A DNA stretch of 64,000 nt. Source: an uncultured Psychrobacter sp. (GTDB taxonomy: Bacteria > Pseudomonadota > Gammaproteobacteria > Pseudomonadales > Moraxellaceae). This document shows positions 44,009-54,582 of this stretch, one piece after another; the first letter of the stretch is position 1, and every line of letters begins with the position of its first letter. The stretch spans positions 124,001 to 188,000 of the forward strand of contig CANLXO010000003.1 of the NCBI GenBank assembly GCA_947495055.1, read 5' to 3'. Under the pieces are notes generated by a model. The model was not told where the DNA came from and searched no databases. It saw nothing but the letters and a program-made list of their open reading frames with translations. Made by a program: the position numbers and the translations under genes.

Positions 44009-47000
44009 ATGGCGATTGGCTTATTTGTTCTAGCAGTACTTATTCAGCTAGCCATGATTCTGGCTATCTTCTTACTGTCCTTATCTAGAGTTACTGGCAG
44101 CATTGTCGCTATTGTCACAGTGATTGTCACCGCTTTTATTAGTCCTTGGTCATTGATATTGGGCGCGCCTATTGCGCTGTTATGCCTTGTACTGCTTGTT
44201 ACGCCTATTCGAAAGGCTCTTATCACTAAGCCTGTCTACAAGACTTTGGCTGGGGCAATGCCAAGCATGAGCGATACCGAGCGCGAAGCCCTTGATGCGG
44301 GCACCAGCTGGTGGGAAAAAGAGCTGTTTATGGGCGCACCAAACTGGGATACCTTTGCTCAGTATCCTTATCCTACGCTGTCTGAGAGAGAGCAAAGCTT
44401 TGTTGATAATGAAGTTGAAACCTTGTGCGCTATGCTCGATGAGTGGCAGATCACTACTGAATACAAAGACTTATCACCGCAGGCTTGGCAATTTATCAAA
44501 GACAATGGCTTTTTGGGACTGATTATTCCTGAAGAATACGGCGGCTTGGATTTTACCTCTTATGCCCAAAGCCGAGTCATGAGCAAAATCGCCTCACGCT
44601 CTCCGACCGCTGCAGTCAGCTGTATGGTCCCAAATTCCTTGGGCCCAGGCGAGCTACTCATGCATTACGGTACAGACGAGCAAAAGCAGCGCTGGCTACC
44701 AGGATTAGCTAATGGGACAGAGATTCCCTGCTTTGGTCTAACAGGACCAGAAGCAGGTTCTGATGCGGGCGCTATTCCTGATACAGGCGTGGTCTGCTAC
44801 GGCACTCATGACGGCGAGCAAGTGCTTGGACTGCGTATGAACTTCTCTAAACGCTGGATTACTCTTGCCCCTATCGCAACGGTCGTTGGACTTGCCTTTA
44901 AGATGCATGATCCAGAAGCGCTACTTGGCGATCCTAACAAAACAGATTATGGCATTACCTGCGCGCTCGTGCCTGCTGATCATGAAAACGTCGTTATCGG
45001 ACCGCGTCATTACCCTAGCGGCTCGCCCTTTATGAATGGTACGGTCGATGGTAACGATGTATTTATTCCCTTAGATTATATTATCGGCGGCGTTGAAAAC
45101 GCGGGTCGCGGCTGGCGTATGCTAATGGAGTGTCTAGGCGTAGGACGCGGCATCTCTTTGCCTGCGCTGTCGACATCAGCGAGCGAGATGAGCTATTTGT
45201 CTGTGGGCGCCTTTGCCAAAGTGCGTGAGCAGTTCAAAATCTCAGTCGGTAAGTTTGAAGGCGTACAAGACGCGACGAGCCGTATTGCCAGCCAGACTTA
45301 TATGTTAGAGGCCTTTCGTCACTTAGTGACTTGTGGCCTTAATCAAGGCGGCACGCCGTCTGTGATGACTGCTATGGCAAAATATTATGCGACCGAAACT
45401 ATGCGCGGCGTGGTTAACGATGGTATGGACGTGGTCGGTGGGCGCGCTATTCAAATGGGTCCGCGCAATTTTTTGGCGATTCCTTATCAAGCGATACCCG
45501 TTTCTATCACTGTTGAGGGCGCAAACATTTTGACCCGATCTTTGATGATATTTGGTCAAGGGGCGATGCGCTGTCATCCCTACCTGTTCGATGAGTTACA
45601 GCTATTGCAAAGCGAGGACAAACAAAGCGCGCTCAAAGAGTTTGATGGACTATTCTTTAAGCATTTAGGCTATACCTTTAACCGCGGCGCTAGAGCCTTT
45701 GTTGCAGGATATCTCGGTGGTAGTGGTAAAGCGCCAAGCTTTGCCGACAAGTTTACTCGTCCCTACTACAAACATATCAATCGCCTAAGTGCCAGTTTTG
45801 CTTTGACCGCTGATATGGCGCTTGGCCTTTTAGCAGGCGATCTCAAGCGCAAAGAGATGCTCTCAGGGCGCTTAGCAGATATTCATGCTCATCTGTTTAT
45901 TGCCACAGCTATTTTGCAATTTTATGAGCATGGTAGTAAGTCAGAAGCGGAGCGTTTGCACGCAGAAGTCGCTCTACAAAATAGCTTATATACTATTCAA
46001 GAAGCCTTTGAATCTTTCTTTGAAAATTTCCCGAATCGTATGGCAGTGGCGCTCGTTGGGTTTGTCACCTTCCCAAGTGGGCGCATCTTTACCCCGCCAA
46101 GCGACGCGCTCAAAACCAAGCTTGGCGATACCTTTATGGATGATTTTGAGTCCAATCCATTTCGGGATTATCTAAAAACGATGGTGTATTACAATACTGA
46201 GTCTGATGATGTTACGGGCCGTATGGAGAATGCCTATCAAGCGCTATTATCCATAGAACCACTATGGCAAAAGTTCAAAAAGGCAGAGCATAGCGGAGAG
46301 TTTGAGGGTTTAACCTTTGAGGATCACGTGGTTCATGCCAGCCAAAGTGGGGAGATTAGCGAAGCTGAGGCGGAGCAACTCATCAACTATAATGGGCTAC
46401 GTTTTGATTCGTTATTGACCGATGTGTTTGACGAGCATCTTTTAGAGGCGCAAGAGCGCTATAACCCGCATACGCTTGAAAATGCAGTCAATCAGCTTAC
46501 AGATTACGCGCAGCTCAAGAGTGAGGCACAAGCGGCTCATAGCGTTGAGTCAACAACACAAGCTAATGACGCTACTGATAACAATCATAGCGAAGGTACT
46601 GCTCAGAGCCATGACGCCAGCACTGATAATATTGAGGCTGCCGCACATACTCATGAGTCGACAGGCGACGCCAATCCCAATCACGGTTATGAGAGCGATG
46701 GTGATATCGAGATGACCCGTGAGCAAGACTCGCTAGACGAGCGTCAAGCACAGACTGACTTTAGCGACGCAAATCCTAATAAAGAAGCGCTTGACCATCG
46801 CCACCGCGATGTTGATTCTACTCGTTATCGTGATGCTGAATCTATACTGAACGCGCGTATGAGTAGCAACCATAGTCGCGGTGATGTGGAGAGTACAAAT
46901 AACATAGATAGTAGCGATGCTAATGACCATCATGACGCTATAGAGCAGAAAACGCCAGATACTACCCATTGGCAAGATGGTTTACGCCGTGATGAAAGCG

Positions 47001-47011
47001 ACAACGCTTAA
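44009..47011 (+). CDS. fadE: FadE-type acyl-CoA dehydrogenase with membrane N-terminus and long polar tail
   Basis: A 1000-residue enzyme catalysing the first step of fatty acid beta-oxidation (acyl-CoA to trans-2-enoyl-CoA, FAD-dependent). Residues 1-70 form three hydrophobic helices, then the dehydrogenase domain begins (WDTFAQYPYPTLSEREQ, GFLGLIIPEEYGGLDF, CFGLTGPEAGSDAGA, KRWITLAPIATVVGLAF, VEGANILTRSLMIFGQGAMR). The DUF1974-type C-terminal domain follows (FFENFPNRMAVALVGFVTFP). FadE in E. coli has 814 residues; here about 160 extra residues, from about 837, are acidic and His/Asn/Ser/Asp-rich low complexity. AAGGAGACAGTC precedes the ATG. Single gene with its own terminator. Confidence 0.92.
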   Translation: MAIGLFVLAVLIQLAMILAIFLLSLSRVTGSIVAIVTVIVTAFISPWSLILGAPIALLCLVLLVTPIRKALITKPVYKTLAGAMPSMSDTEREALDAGTSWWEKELFMGAPNWDTFAQYPYPTLSEREQSFVDNEVETLCAMLDEWQITTEYKDLSPQAWQFIKDNGFLGLIIPEEYGGLDFTSYAQSRVMSKIASRSPTAAVSCMVPNSLGPGELLMHYGTDEQKQRWLPGLANGTEIPCFGLTGPEAGSDAGAIPDTGVVCYGTHDGEQVLGLRMNFSKRWITLAPIATVVGLAFKMHDPEALLGDPNKTDYGITCALVPADHENVVIGPRHYPSGSPFMNGTVDGNDVFIPLDYIIGGVENAGRGWRMLMECLGVGRGISLPALSTSASEMSYLSVGAFAKVREQFKISVGKFEGVQDATSRIASQTYMLEAFRHLVTCGLNQGGTPSVMTAMAKYYATETMRGVVNDGMDVVGGRAIQMGPRNFLAIPYQAIPVSITVEGANILTRSLMIFGQGAMRCHPYLFDELQLLQSEDKQSALKEFDGLFFKHLGYTFNRGARAFVAGYLGGSGKAPSFADKFTRPYYKHINRLSASFALTADMALGLLAGDLKRKEMLSGRLADIHAHLFIATAILQFYEHGSKSEAERLHAEVALQNSLYTIQEAFESFFENFPNRMAVALVGFVTFPSGRIFTPPSDALKTKLGDTFMDDFESNPFRDYLKTMVYYNTESDDVTGRMENAYQALLSIEPLWQKFKKAEHSGEFEGLTFEDHVVHASQSGEISEAEAEQLINYNGLRFDSLLTDVFDEHLLEAQERYNPHTLENAVNQLTDYAQLKSEAQAAHSVESTTQANDATDNNHSEGTAQSHDASTDNIEAAAHTHESTGDANPNHGYESDGDIEMTREQDSLDERQAQTDFSDANPNKEALDHRHRDVDSTRYRDAESILNARMSSNHSRGDVESTNNIDSSDANDHHDAIEQKTPDTTHWQDGLRRDESDNA

Positions 47012-47443
47012 CATTCTTAAAGCCATAAAACATTGAAGCTGTGACACTTCAAAATCTTGATTGGTGGTAAAAAATAGACAATATTGTAGCGTTTAAACTA
47101 AGCAGGACTCCCTTTTATCGGTAGTCCTGCTTTTTAATGTCTAAATTAAAATTTCTTATAGTCACTCTTTTAAGCTTTAAAATAATCAATAGCAACGGCT
47201 TATGCAAAAGTGCGCTGCAATAAGTGATAAAAATTTCTTGCACTGCCCCAAACAATTCTTTTATATTGAAGGCGTAAGTGTAACAATAGTCAACGGACTG
47301 GCGCATTTGTATATACGTCGATCGTCTAATAAATGGATATGATGTTGCTATTTTGATGCATTGTTTTTATGTCATAGCAAGGATGCTAATAACGATAACA
47401 TTAAATTGACTACTGTCAGGTACACAATTAAAGGATATATCTT
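47012..47443 (+). other. Intergenic region after fadE, 432 bp
   Basis: It holds the terminator at 47100-47135 and, near its end, the ribosome site AAAGGATATATCTT of the symporter gene. No gene or RNA is recognised in the remainder. Confidence 0.5.
47100..47135 (+). terminator. Rho-independent terminator downstream of fadE
   Basis: A 10-bp stem AAGCAGGACT with its complement AGTCCTGCTT around a 13-nt loop, followed by a T run, about 90 nt after the fadE stop. Confidence 0.85.
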
Positions 47444-48820
47444 ATGTGGAAAAATATGGGACTGACGGGCAAGATCATTGTTGCCATGGTGCTCGGTATC
47501 ATACTGGGTCTGGGTATAAACTATTTTGGATTAAATGCAGAAGGCAGTTTTGTTAATACTTATTTTACCAATGGCTTTTTGGCTATCATTGGTAAATTAT
47601 TTGTCAACTCGCTTAAGATGCTGGTCGTACCGCTAGTATTAATCTCTTTGATCTGCGGGGTGTGTGGTATTGGTGATATTCGCCTGCTCGGTCGTATCGG
47701 CACCAAAACCTTTATGATCTATATGATGACCACGGCGCTCGCCATTGCGACTGCTATTGGTTTGGGTATCCTCTTTGGTATCGGTAAAGGCATGGATGTT
47801 GCCACCGAAGCTGAATTTGAGGCAGCAGCAGCGCCACCTCTACTTGATGTCTTCTCTAATATTATCCCCTCCAACCCCATTAGCGCGATGGCAAATGGCG
47901 ATATGCTATCGATCATCTTTTTTGCAGTATTGATCGGTATTAGTATCTTGATGGTAGGCAAACCTGCCAAAGGCTTAGTGCAAAGCTTAGAGCTTATCAA
48001 TGAGGTCATCTTAAAGATGGTGACTATCATTATGAATCTTGCGCCTTATGGTGTCTTTGCGCTACTAACCAAAGCGATGGCAGAGCTGGGTTTAGATCTC
48101 ATCTGGTCACTGCTCGGTTATGTTGCGGTGCTAGTGGGCTCACTGGCCTTCCATTTTTTCATTACTATGATGATCGTCCTCAAGCTGTTCTCAAGGTTAT
48201 CGATCAAAACCTTTTTGGCAAAAATGCGCGAAGTACAGATTTTTGCATTTAGTACTTCAAGCTCGAATGCGACGATTCCGATTACTCTGCGTACCGTAAC
48301 TAAGCGCATGGGCGTGGACAACTCAGTGGCCTCCTTTACTGTACCCTTTGGTGCAACGATCAATATGGATGGTACGGCAATTATGCAGGGAACGGCGACT
48401 ATCTTTATCGCCAACGTCTACGGTATTGATCTTGGGGTGACTGAATATCTGACCGTGATTTTGATGTCCGTACTTGCCTCTATTGGTACGGCGGGTGTGC
48501 CAGGCGTAGGGCTTATCATGCTCTCTATGGTGTTCTCGCAAGTGGGTCTTCCTATCGAAGGTATCGGTCTCATATTGGGTGTTGATCGTATTCTCGATAT
48601 GCTACGGACAGCGGTGAACGTTGGCGGTGATGCGGCAGTGACCACGATCGTTGCTAAGTCTGAGAATAAGATGAACGTGGCAATCTACAACGATCCTTTT
48701 GCTGGTGCCAAAGACGTCTTTGATGGTCATATCGATGAAGAGAACGAGCGCGAATTCTCCAAAGTGTTTAGTGATGGCCTCATGGGGAGCGAATATGATG
48801 ATGTCGATCGACGTCGCTAA
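47444..48820 (+). CDS. Dicarboxylate/amino acid:cation symporter (DAACS family)
   Basis: A 458-residue membrane carrier with about eight helices and two re-entrant loops. Family signatures are LKMLVVPLVLISLICGVCG, the serine-rich FSTSSSNATIPITLRTV and FGATINMDGTAIMQGTA, and GTAGVPGVGLIMLSMV. It couples uptake of glutamate, aspartate, serine or C4-dicarboxylates to Na+ or H+; GltP- or SstT-like specificity cannot be settled by eye. Single gene with a terminator. Confidence 0.92.
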   Translation: MWKNMGLTGKIIVAMVLGIILGLGINYFGLNAEGSFVNTYFTNGFLAIIGKLFVNSLKMLVVPLVLISLICGVCGIGDIRLLGRIGTKTFMIYMMTTALAIATAIGLGILFGIGKGMDVATEAEFEAAAAPPLLDVFSNIIPSNPISAMANGDMLSIIFFAVLIGISILMVGKPAKGLVQSLELINEVILKMVTIIMNLAPYGVFALLTKAMAELGLDLIWSLLGYVAVLVGSLAFHFFITMMIVLKLFSRLSIKTFLAKMREVQIFAFSTSSSNATIPITLRTVTKRMGVDNSVASFTVPFGATINMDGTAIMQGTATIFIANVYGIDLGVTEYLTVILMSVLASIGTAGVPGVGLIMLSMVFSQVGLPIEGIGLILGVDRILDMLRTAVNVGGDAAVTTIVAKSENKMNVAIYNDPFAGAKDVFDGHIDEENEREFSKVFSDGLMGSEYDDVDRRR

Positions 48821-48848
48821 TTGACTCACGAAAACAAAAGACTCACCC

Positions 48849-48888
48849 AAAAAAAGACCTCAGTTCAAAATTGGCTGAGGTCTTTTTG
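48849..48888. terminator. Bidirectional terminator after the symporter gene
   Basis: A 13-bp stem AAAAAGACCTCAG (48851-48863) with CTGAGGTCTTTTT (48875-48887), 11-nt loop. It lies between convergent genes and has A and T runs on both sides. Confidence 0.88.
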
Positions 48889-48917
48889 ATCGCTCTGTGC
48901 TGTCAATTGACAGCCCT

Positions 48918-49673
48918 TTAACCAAAAACGTATTTGGTCACCATCGCCAAACATACTAAAACAATCACTGGACGAATCAGCTTGCTGCCGCCTTTGACCA
49001 CCATATGTGAGCCAAAATATGCGCCGATGATCTGTCCGACCATCATCGCAAGACCCACTTTCCACAGCACATTACCGCCCAAAATAAAAAATATCAGTGA
49101 GCCTATGTTGGTCGATAGATTTAGCACCTTTGCCGCGCCTGTGGCCTCAATAATCTGCCGACCGCGCAGCGCCACATTCCCTAGTGCAAAGAACATCCCT
49201 GTGCCCGGGCCAATGTAACCATCATAAAAGCCGATGAGTGGCGCGACTACTTTTTGCCATTTGCCCTCTGAGATACGCGGCGCGGCTTCCACCTCCCCTA
49301 GATTTGGCGCAAACAAAGTATAGATACCGATAGCGGCAATCAAAAAGGGAATAAGCGTCTCAAGCAGATCTGGCGGCGACAACTGTACGGCAATTGTCCC
49401 TATGACTGAGCCGATGAACGCGGCGATAATCGCCACTTTGATACGGGCAGGCTTTACCACGCCCTTTTTTATCATCGTGATGGACGCCGCAAGCGCCCCT
49501 GACGCTGCTTGCAATTTATTGGTGCCAAGGGTGAGTACAGGCGGAATATTGGCAAGGAGCATGGCAGGTATGGTCAGCAAACCGCCGCCGCCTGCGATAG
49601 CGTCGATAAAGCCTGCTAACGCCGCGACTGCCGTTAGCATCAAAATCACTTCTAAAGATAGCGATATATCCAT
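48918..49673 (-). CDS. TauE/SafE (TSUP) family exporter, second copy
   Basis: A 251-residue membrane protein with about eight helices; GFIDAIAGGGGLLTIPAMLL near the N-terminus and GFYDGYIGPGTGMFFALG in the second half are the paired TSUP motifs (the YfcA branch). Expected to export an anion such as a sulfonate or sulfite. It is not closely similar to the TSUP protein at 40709-41491. Single gene, divergent from nhaA and convergent with the symporter. Confidence 0.9.
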   Translation of the reverse strand: MDISLSLEVILMLTAVAALAGFIDAIAGGGGLLTIPAMLLANIPPVLTLGTNKLQAASGALAASITMIKKGVVKPARIKVAIIAAFIGSVIGTIAVQLSPPDLLETLIPFLIAAIGIYTLFAPNLGEVEAAPRISEGKWQKVVAPLIGFYDGYIGPGTGMFFALGNVALRGRQIIEATGAAKVLNLSTNIGSLIFFILGGNVLWKVGLAMMVGQIIGAYFGSHMVVKGGSKLIRPVIVLVCLAMVTKYVFG

Positions 49674-50050
49674 AAAACTTGCCTTAGTATTACCATCAGA
49701 TGTATCGCTAATGAGATATTAATGCCGAATCAATAGCACTATAAAAATGGTGAAATCAAGCAAAGTCTGTTAAATTTGGTATAACTGACTCACTAACGCT
49801 TACGCACACTATCATGTCAACGCGTTATATTCTATGATAGAGACTTTGAAGATTTGCGATCAAACAGCACGCTATTATAAAAGAAAACAAGCATAAGAAT
49901 ATTAAAAATTCAGCTATCACACTCAAATATATAGGCAATCTAAACACGCTATTATCATTTTTGATACGAAGGTTTTAATAAGTATCATCAAATAAGATGG
50001 TATAAAGGTCGTCATTTGAGTGTAGTGTATATTTTGCAGATGAGGATTTT
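49674..50050. other. Divergent intergenic region upstream of nhaA, 377 bp
   Basis: AT-rich DNA with the promoters of two divergent genes. GATGAGGATTTT is the ribosome site of nhaA. I see no RNA gene, repeat or clear operator. Confidence 0.4.
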
Positions 50051-51250
50051 ATGGCAATACGACGGATCAAGGCATTTTTTGAATTTGAGGCGGCAGGCGG
50101 TATTATTTTAGCCTTAGCTGCCATTGCTGCAATGATTATTGCCAATACCCCACTGAGCGAATGGTATAACGGCTTTATTCATGCGCCCGTTGCTATCCAA
50201 TTTGGTAATTTTGAGATTGCAAAAGATGCACGGCACTGGATTAATGATGGTCTGATGGCGATTTTCTTTTTTTTGGTAGGACTTGAGCTCAAACGCGAAG
50301 TTTTGGTTGGCGAATTATCCAATCTCAAACAAATCATTTTGCCTGCAGGCGCGGCTGTCGGCGGTATGATCGCCCCTGCTATTGTGTACATCCTGTTTAA
50401 CTACCATGAGCCTGAGTACCTCAAAGGCTGGGCGATTCCTGCTGCAACCGATATTGCGTTTGCGCTTGGTATTTTAAGTTTACTAGGCAATCGCGTCCCC
50501 AACTCGCTCAAGATATTTTTGGTCTCTATTGCTATCTTTGATGATATTGGCGCCATCTTAATCATTGCGCTATTTTATACCAATGATCTATCTTTGTTCT
50601 CTTTAGCGGTTGCAGGCGCTTGTTTGCCGTTCTTATACATCCTTAATCGCCGCAACGTGACCAATATTACGCCTTATATTTTCTTTGGCATTATTATGTG
50701 GATTGCTGTGCTCAAATCTGGCGTCCATGCGACTTTGGCAGGGGTTGTTTTGGCTTTGTTTATCCCGATGTTTGATCGCACTGATCCTGAGCACTCGCCC
50801 TTAGAGGAGCTTGAGCATGATCTACACAACACCGTTGCCTTTGCTATTTTACCGCTGTTTGCTTTTGCCAACTCAGGTATCTCACTCAAAGGTGCTGGCG
50901 TTGAGGAGCTTTTTCACTCCGTCCCATTAGGGATCGCAGCAGGTCTATTCTTAGGTAAGCAGATCGGTATTATGTTTATGTGTTGGCTGATATTTAAGCT
51001 CGGTATCTCAACCATGCCAAAAGCAATGGACTATAAACAAGTCTACGGTGCAGCCTTGCTTTGCGGCGTAGGCTTTACGATGAGTTTGTTTATCGGTGGT
51101 TTGGCTTTTGGCGGCGGTACGCCTATGTTCGATGAGCGCTTAGGTATTATTATGGGTTCAATCGTCTCAGGGGTTGCAGGGTATCTGATGCTCAAGTACA
51201 CGCTAAAAGAAGAGGTCAGCAATACTTCTGTTGATTTGACTCGCCATTGA
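50051..51250 (+). CDS. nhaA: NhaA, Na+/H+ antiporter
   Basis: A 399-residue membrane antiporter of usual length. It has [37 protein letters not shown] and [15 protein letters not shown]; the Asp pair in FDDIG is the ion-binding site, and KPAKA-like and [15 protein letters not shown] follow late in the protein. NhaA exports Na+ in exchange for protons and gives salt and alkali tolerance, fitting a halotolerant lifestyle. Single gene. Confidence 0.96.
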   Translation: MAIRRIKAFFEFEAAGGIILALAAIAAMIIANTPLSEWYNGFIHAPVAIQFGNFEIAKDARHWINDGLMAIFFFLVGLELKREVLVGELSNLKQIILPAGAAVGGMIAPAIVYILFNYHEPEYLKGWAIPAATDIAFALGILSLLGNRVPNSLKIFLVSIAIFDDIGAILIIALFYTNDLSLFSLAVAGACLPFLYILNRRNVTNITPYIFFGIIMWIAVLKSGVHATLAGVVLALFIPMFDRTDPEHSPLEELEHDLHNTVAFAILPLFAFANSGISLKGAGVEELFHSVPLGIAAGLFLGKQIGIMFMCWLIFKLGISTMPKAMDYKQVYGAALLCGVGFTMSLFIGGLAFGGGTPMFDERLGIIMGSIVSGVAGYLMLKYTLKEEVSNTSVDLTRH

Positions 51251-51379
51251 TTTTTCGCTAAACATAAGCTAAATAGCAGGTGTATTACCAGTCCAGAAAT
51301 CAACGCAAAACTAGTAATACGCTACCAATTTATGACGCACGCTTACTATTAAAGTCACGCATAATGGTACATTACTATT

Positions 51380-52726
51380 ATGACTGCAAAAGATCCCAAT
51401 GACTCCTACGACTCTACTATAATGTCCAAGACCACTAGCACCAAGACGACTAGCACCAATTATCGGCGTCATGGACGCACAACGTCTATCGATGACCATA
51501 GCGATTTACAAGTGCTGCGCCGTATCAAGCGCTATTTATTGCCCAAAGACTTTGTCATCTCGCAGCGCCTGCTCGATGAGATCGTCGCAGGCTACGATAT
51601 TGGCGACCCTATTGCCGATATCTTGGCAGGTGACGGTATACGGTTTGCCAAGCCATTAGAGCAATCCATTTTGGGCGACTCTAAACCCGATACCCGTACA
51701 GCCAACCACCCCTCTTTTGTCGCACTAATTGAGCAGTTCAGCGCGCAGCCCTCTTGGTTTGATCCTAAACTTGCTGAGATTGGGGCTATTGCTTATCGGC
51801 GCTATCCTTTGATGCTGATCTGGCTACTGCGTAACGTGGCACTCATGGCAGGCTATAGTATCCCAGCGCTATCACTACCGCTCTTGCAAACTGGCGCGCT
51901 GATGCATGATGCGCTGCCGCGTCTGATGCGCACGTATGCTTATATCCTCGCTGTATCTGAGCATCCGCAGTTGTCAGATGACACGCGTAATATAGATCAT
52001 GTGTTAGCTGTTGGCTCGGAGGGCTGGCGCCAGTCCATCAAAGTGCGTCAAGTACATACCTTGGTACGTCAGAGCCTGCTTAAAGGCAAGCTTAAACTAT
52101 CAGATGATGTGATCGCACACAAGGCTCAGCACCATAATGCAGATGGGAGTTGGAATAGCGATTATTGGGGCATTCCGATCAATCAGACTGATATGATTGC
52201 CACTCATTTACAGTTTTCACTGCTGATTATGCGCGGTCTTAGATTGCTTGGTGCACGCATGAGTAACGAGGAGGCCGAGGGCATTTTGCACTTATGGAAT
52301 CTTGCCAGTTATTGGATGGGGGTGGATTTGGAGCGCTTGCCAAAAGATGAGGCAGCCTGCTGGGAGTGGCTCTATACTTACCTGTCTATTCAGCAGCTTG
52401 ATTTTAAAATGGGACAGCCTTTGGCTAAGGCGCTGCATGATTTGCCGCGTCAGCTGATGGGCGAGGACAATCGCCGCGGACGCTTTGTTGAGATGGTCAA
52501 TGCCAGTGTCACGCGTACCCTTGTTGGCGATGATATTGGCGATGGTTTAGATCTGCCCAAATCAAAAATTCGCTTTGGCGTGCTATCCTCTGTGCCGATT
52601 TTGTTTGCCTTAGATACCGCGCGCCAGCACAATGCTGCCGCCGCGCGTAAGCTTGAAGCGTTTCGCGCTAAGCGTCAGGATAATATGAACTGGTGGCTCA
52701 AAAAGAATGACAACTATTATAAATAG
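51380..52726 (+). CDS. DUF2236 / MpaB-like oxygenase family protein
   Basis: A 448-residue cytoplasmic protein with a Ser/Thr/Lys-rich N-terminus. The family core is seen in LMLIWLLRNVALMAGYSIP, the RLMRTYAYIL segment, HTLVRQSLLKGK, and INQTDMIATHLQFSLLIMRG with conserved His. These proteins resemble MpaB oxygenases and the haem-dependent latex-clearing proteins (Lcp), but the substrate here is unknown. Single gene between nhaA and a convergent Nudix hydrolase gene. Confidence 0.75.
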   Translation: MTAKDPNDSYDSTIMSKTTSTKTTSTNYRRHGRTTSIDDHSDLQVLRRIKRYLLPKDFVISQRLLDEIVAGYDIGDPIADILAGDGIRFAKPLEQSILGDSKPDTRTANHPSFVALIEQFSAQPSWFDPKLAEIGAIAYRRYPLMLIWLLRNVALMAGYSIPALSLPLLQTGALMHDALPRLMRTYAYILAVSEHPQLSDDTRNIDHVLAVGSEGWRQSIKVRQVHTLVRQSLLKGKLKLSDDVIAHKAQHHNADGSWNSDYWGIPINQTDMIATHLQFSLLIMRGLRLLGARMSNEEAEGILHLWNLASYWMGVDLERLPKDEAACWEWLYTYLSIQQLDFKMGQPLAKALHDLPRQLMGEDNRRGRFVEMVNASVTRTLVGDDIGDGLDLPKSKIRFGVLSSVPILFALDTARQHNAAAARKLEAFRAKRQDNMNWWLKKNDNYYK

Positions 52727-52747
52727 CTGCATAAGGGTGGAGCGCAT

Positions 52748-53497
52748 TTAACGACCAATATCTAGGCCAGACTCTTGCATGCGGTAGTACCATTCCAGTT
52801 GCCTATCAAAGCCGGTCTCAAGTAAGCTTGCCAATACTTTACCAGTAAGCCCCCAAACAGTCTCGCCTTCAATCTGCCAGCTGGGCGTTACGATAGTCGC
52901 GGTCTGCTCCATCATCGTATACTCGATGGCATACTCGATAGTCGGCTGAGTTATTAAGCGCTCAAAGTCTGCCCAAAATATCCGTGAAATCTCCCCAATC
53001 TCAGGCACTAACTCTAAATTTGGCTCAATCAAAGCCACAATTGGGCGTACGCTCATGCCACTCTTCGAGGTTTGGATGGGCAATTGACCTAGCAGTTGCA
53101 CCTTGTTCGGTGGTAGCGCGGTCTCCTCGCAAGCCTCACGCAGCGCGGTTATTACATTGTTGCCGTCATAATGCTCATGCTTACCGCCAGCGCAAGACAC
53201 CTCACCTGCGTGGCTATTCATGTGCGCGGCGCGGCGGGTTAAGAGTAGTCTAGGACGCGCCTCGTTAGTGATGGCGACCAATATTGATGCATCTGCAATA
53301 GGCGTCTGATATAGACGCTCTAAAATACGCGCGCTTTGAGAAGCGTGATCGGTATCATGGCGCAAAGCTTGCGTCATGTGACCAAGCATATCGTATTGCA
53401 TACGTTCGGCCAATTGCCTGAGCACTGGCTGATGGATATAGTCGGGCAGCGCCACTGACAAGTCATCAGGGAGAATAAGCTGCTGCGGTATGGTCAT
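52748..53497 (-). CDS. Nudix hydrolase, CoA pyrophosphatase-like
   Basis: A 249-residue Nudix protein. Before the Nudix box it has LLLTRRAAHMNSHAGEVSCAGG, matching the NuCoA signature LLTxRxxHLxxHxGEVxFPGG of CoA-splitting enzymes; the box reads KHEHYDGNNVITALREACEE. It should hydrolyse CoA and its thioesters to 4'-phosphopantetheine and 3',5'-ADP. An N-terminal extension of about 75 residues is longer than in E. coli NudL. Convergent with the DUF2236 gene. Confidence 0.85.
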   Translation of the reverse strand: MTIPQQLILPDDLSVALPDYIHQPVLRQLAERMQYDMLGHMTQALRHDTDHASQSARILERLYQTPIADASILVAITNEARPRLLLTRRAAHMNSHAGEVSCAGGKHEHYDGNNVITALREACEETALPPNKVQLLGQLPIQTSKSGMSVRPIVALIEPNLELVPEIGEISRIFWADFERLITQPTIEYAIEYTMMEQTATIVTPSWQIEGETVWGLTGKVLASLLETGFDRQLEWYYRMQESGLDIGR

Positions 53498-53650
53498 TAT
53501 TATTGCCCTATAAGTTTAAAATGAGTACTAAATGTCATAACGTTATTATCAACGAGAATCAAAAGGCTCTATCCTTGATGTATAAAATATCTGCGCGTAG
53601 TAGAATAGCCGCGCTTTGATATTTGTTGTTAGACGATTTAGGATACCCCT

Positions 53651-54166
53651 GTGAATAAGATTTTTTCATTGAGCAAGATGCAAGGCAAGCTCGATGACTG
53701 CCCTCAAAGATTGCCACTATTTATTATCGTACTCGCTTGGCTTGGAGGTACGCTTGCTACAGCAGCACTTGCACTAATAGGCGACTGGCAAAACGTGGCT
53801 ATGATTTTGGGATCTTTTGGTGCCAGCTGCTTGCTTATCTTTGCTTACCCAGAGAGCCCTTTTGCTCAGCCTAGAAATATCGTCGGCGGTCATTTTATTA
53901 CGACCTTGACTGGCTTAACCTTTATGACCTTATTTGGTATTGAATGGTGGAGCCTGGCTCTCGCTGTCGGTACGGCTATTGCACTTATGCTATTGTTTCG
54001 AGTACCGCACCCACCAGCAGGCTCAAACCCGTTAATCGTGATGCTCGGCGGAGTCAAATGGCACTTTTTGATTACGCCAACGTTGATAGGAGCAATCGCT
54101 TTAGTGATAGTCGCCCTAATTTATAATAATATTGGTAGAGGCCGCCACTATCCAAGATATTGGTAA
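53651..54166 (+). CDS. HPP family membrane protein
   Basis: A 171-residue protein starting at GTG (AGGA upstream) with four to five hydrophobic helices. FAQPRNIVGGHFITT and the HPP signature in VPHPPAGSNPLIVMLGG are diagnostic. HPP proteins are membrane proteins implicated in nitrite transport in some organisms; here the function is open. Single gene. Confidence 0.88.
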   Translation: MNKIFSLSKMQGKLDDCPQRLPLFIIVLAWLGGTLATAALALIGDWQNVAMILGSFGASCLLIFAYPESPFAQPRNIVGGHFITTLTGLTFMTLFGIEWWSLALAVGTAIALMLLFRVPHPPAGSNPLIVMLGGVKWHFLITPTLIGAIALVIVALIYNNIGRGRHYPRYW

Positions 54167-54582
54167 GGGTTCACAACTTCAAAACTGCATTTAAAAGACC
54201 ACATCAGTACAGACTAGCTGACTTTGACACTTGCTGCATGTGCTTTGTGTGACTACGCATTGCTTACTCTTTTTTTAAAAGCTTGCTGCGTATAATATCA
54301 AGGCTCAAGCGATATAATAGATCAATATACTGATACATACATGCTACTGGTATGAATTCTCCTTGCTGACTTGGCGCTTTGCACTTAAGAGGCCTTAAAT
54401 TATACTAGTAGCTCTGCCCCATATTGGGTTTAAGGTAATTTAGTTTTTGTGTTACAACCGCCGTTTAAGTGCAGATGACAAATGGTGTATTCCTGTTAGC
54501 AGCGCTCAGTTTGCTGCCAATTTGTGCTATCTTAGATTAATAAAAGCGCAACCTCTAAAATTTACCAAAAAAGGCTGTAACT
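54167..54582 (+). other. Intergenic region, 416 bp, nothing recognised
   Basis: AT-rich DNA with no supported frame, RNA or repeat. A TATAAT-like hexamer occurs near 54290 and 54315. The promoter of the Nudix gene at 54583 should lie in its end. Confidence 0.4.
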
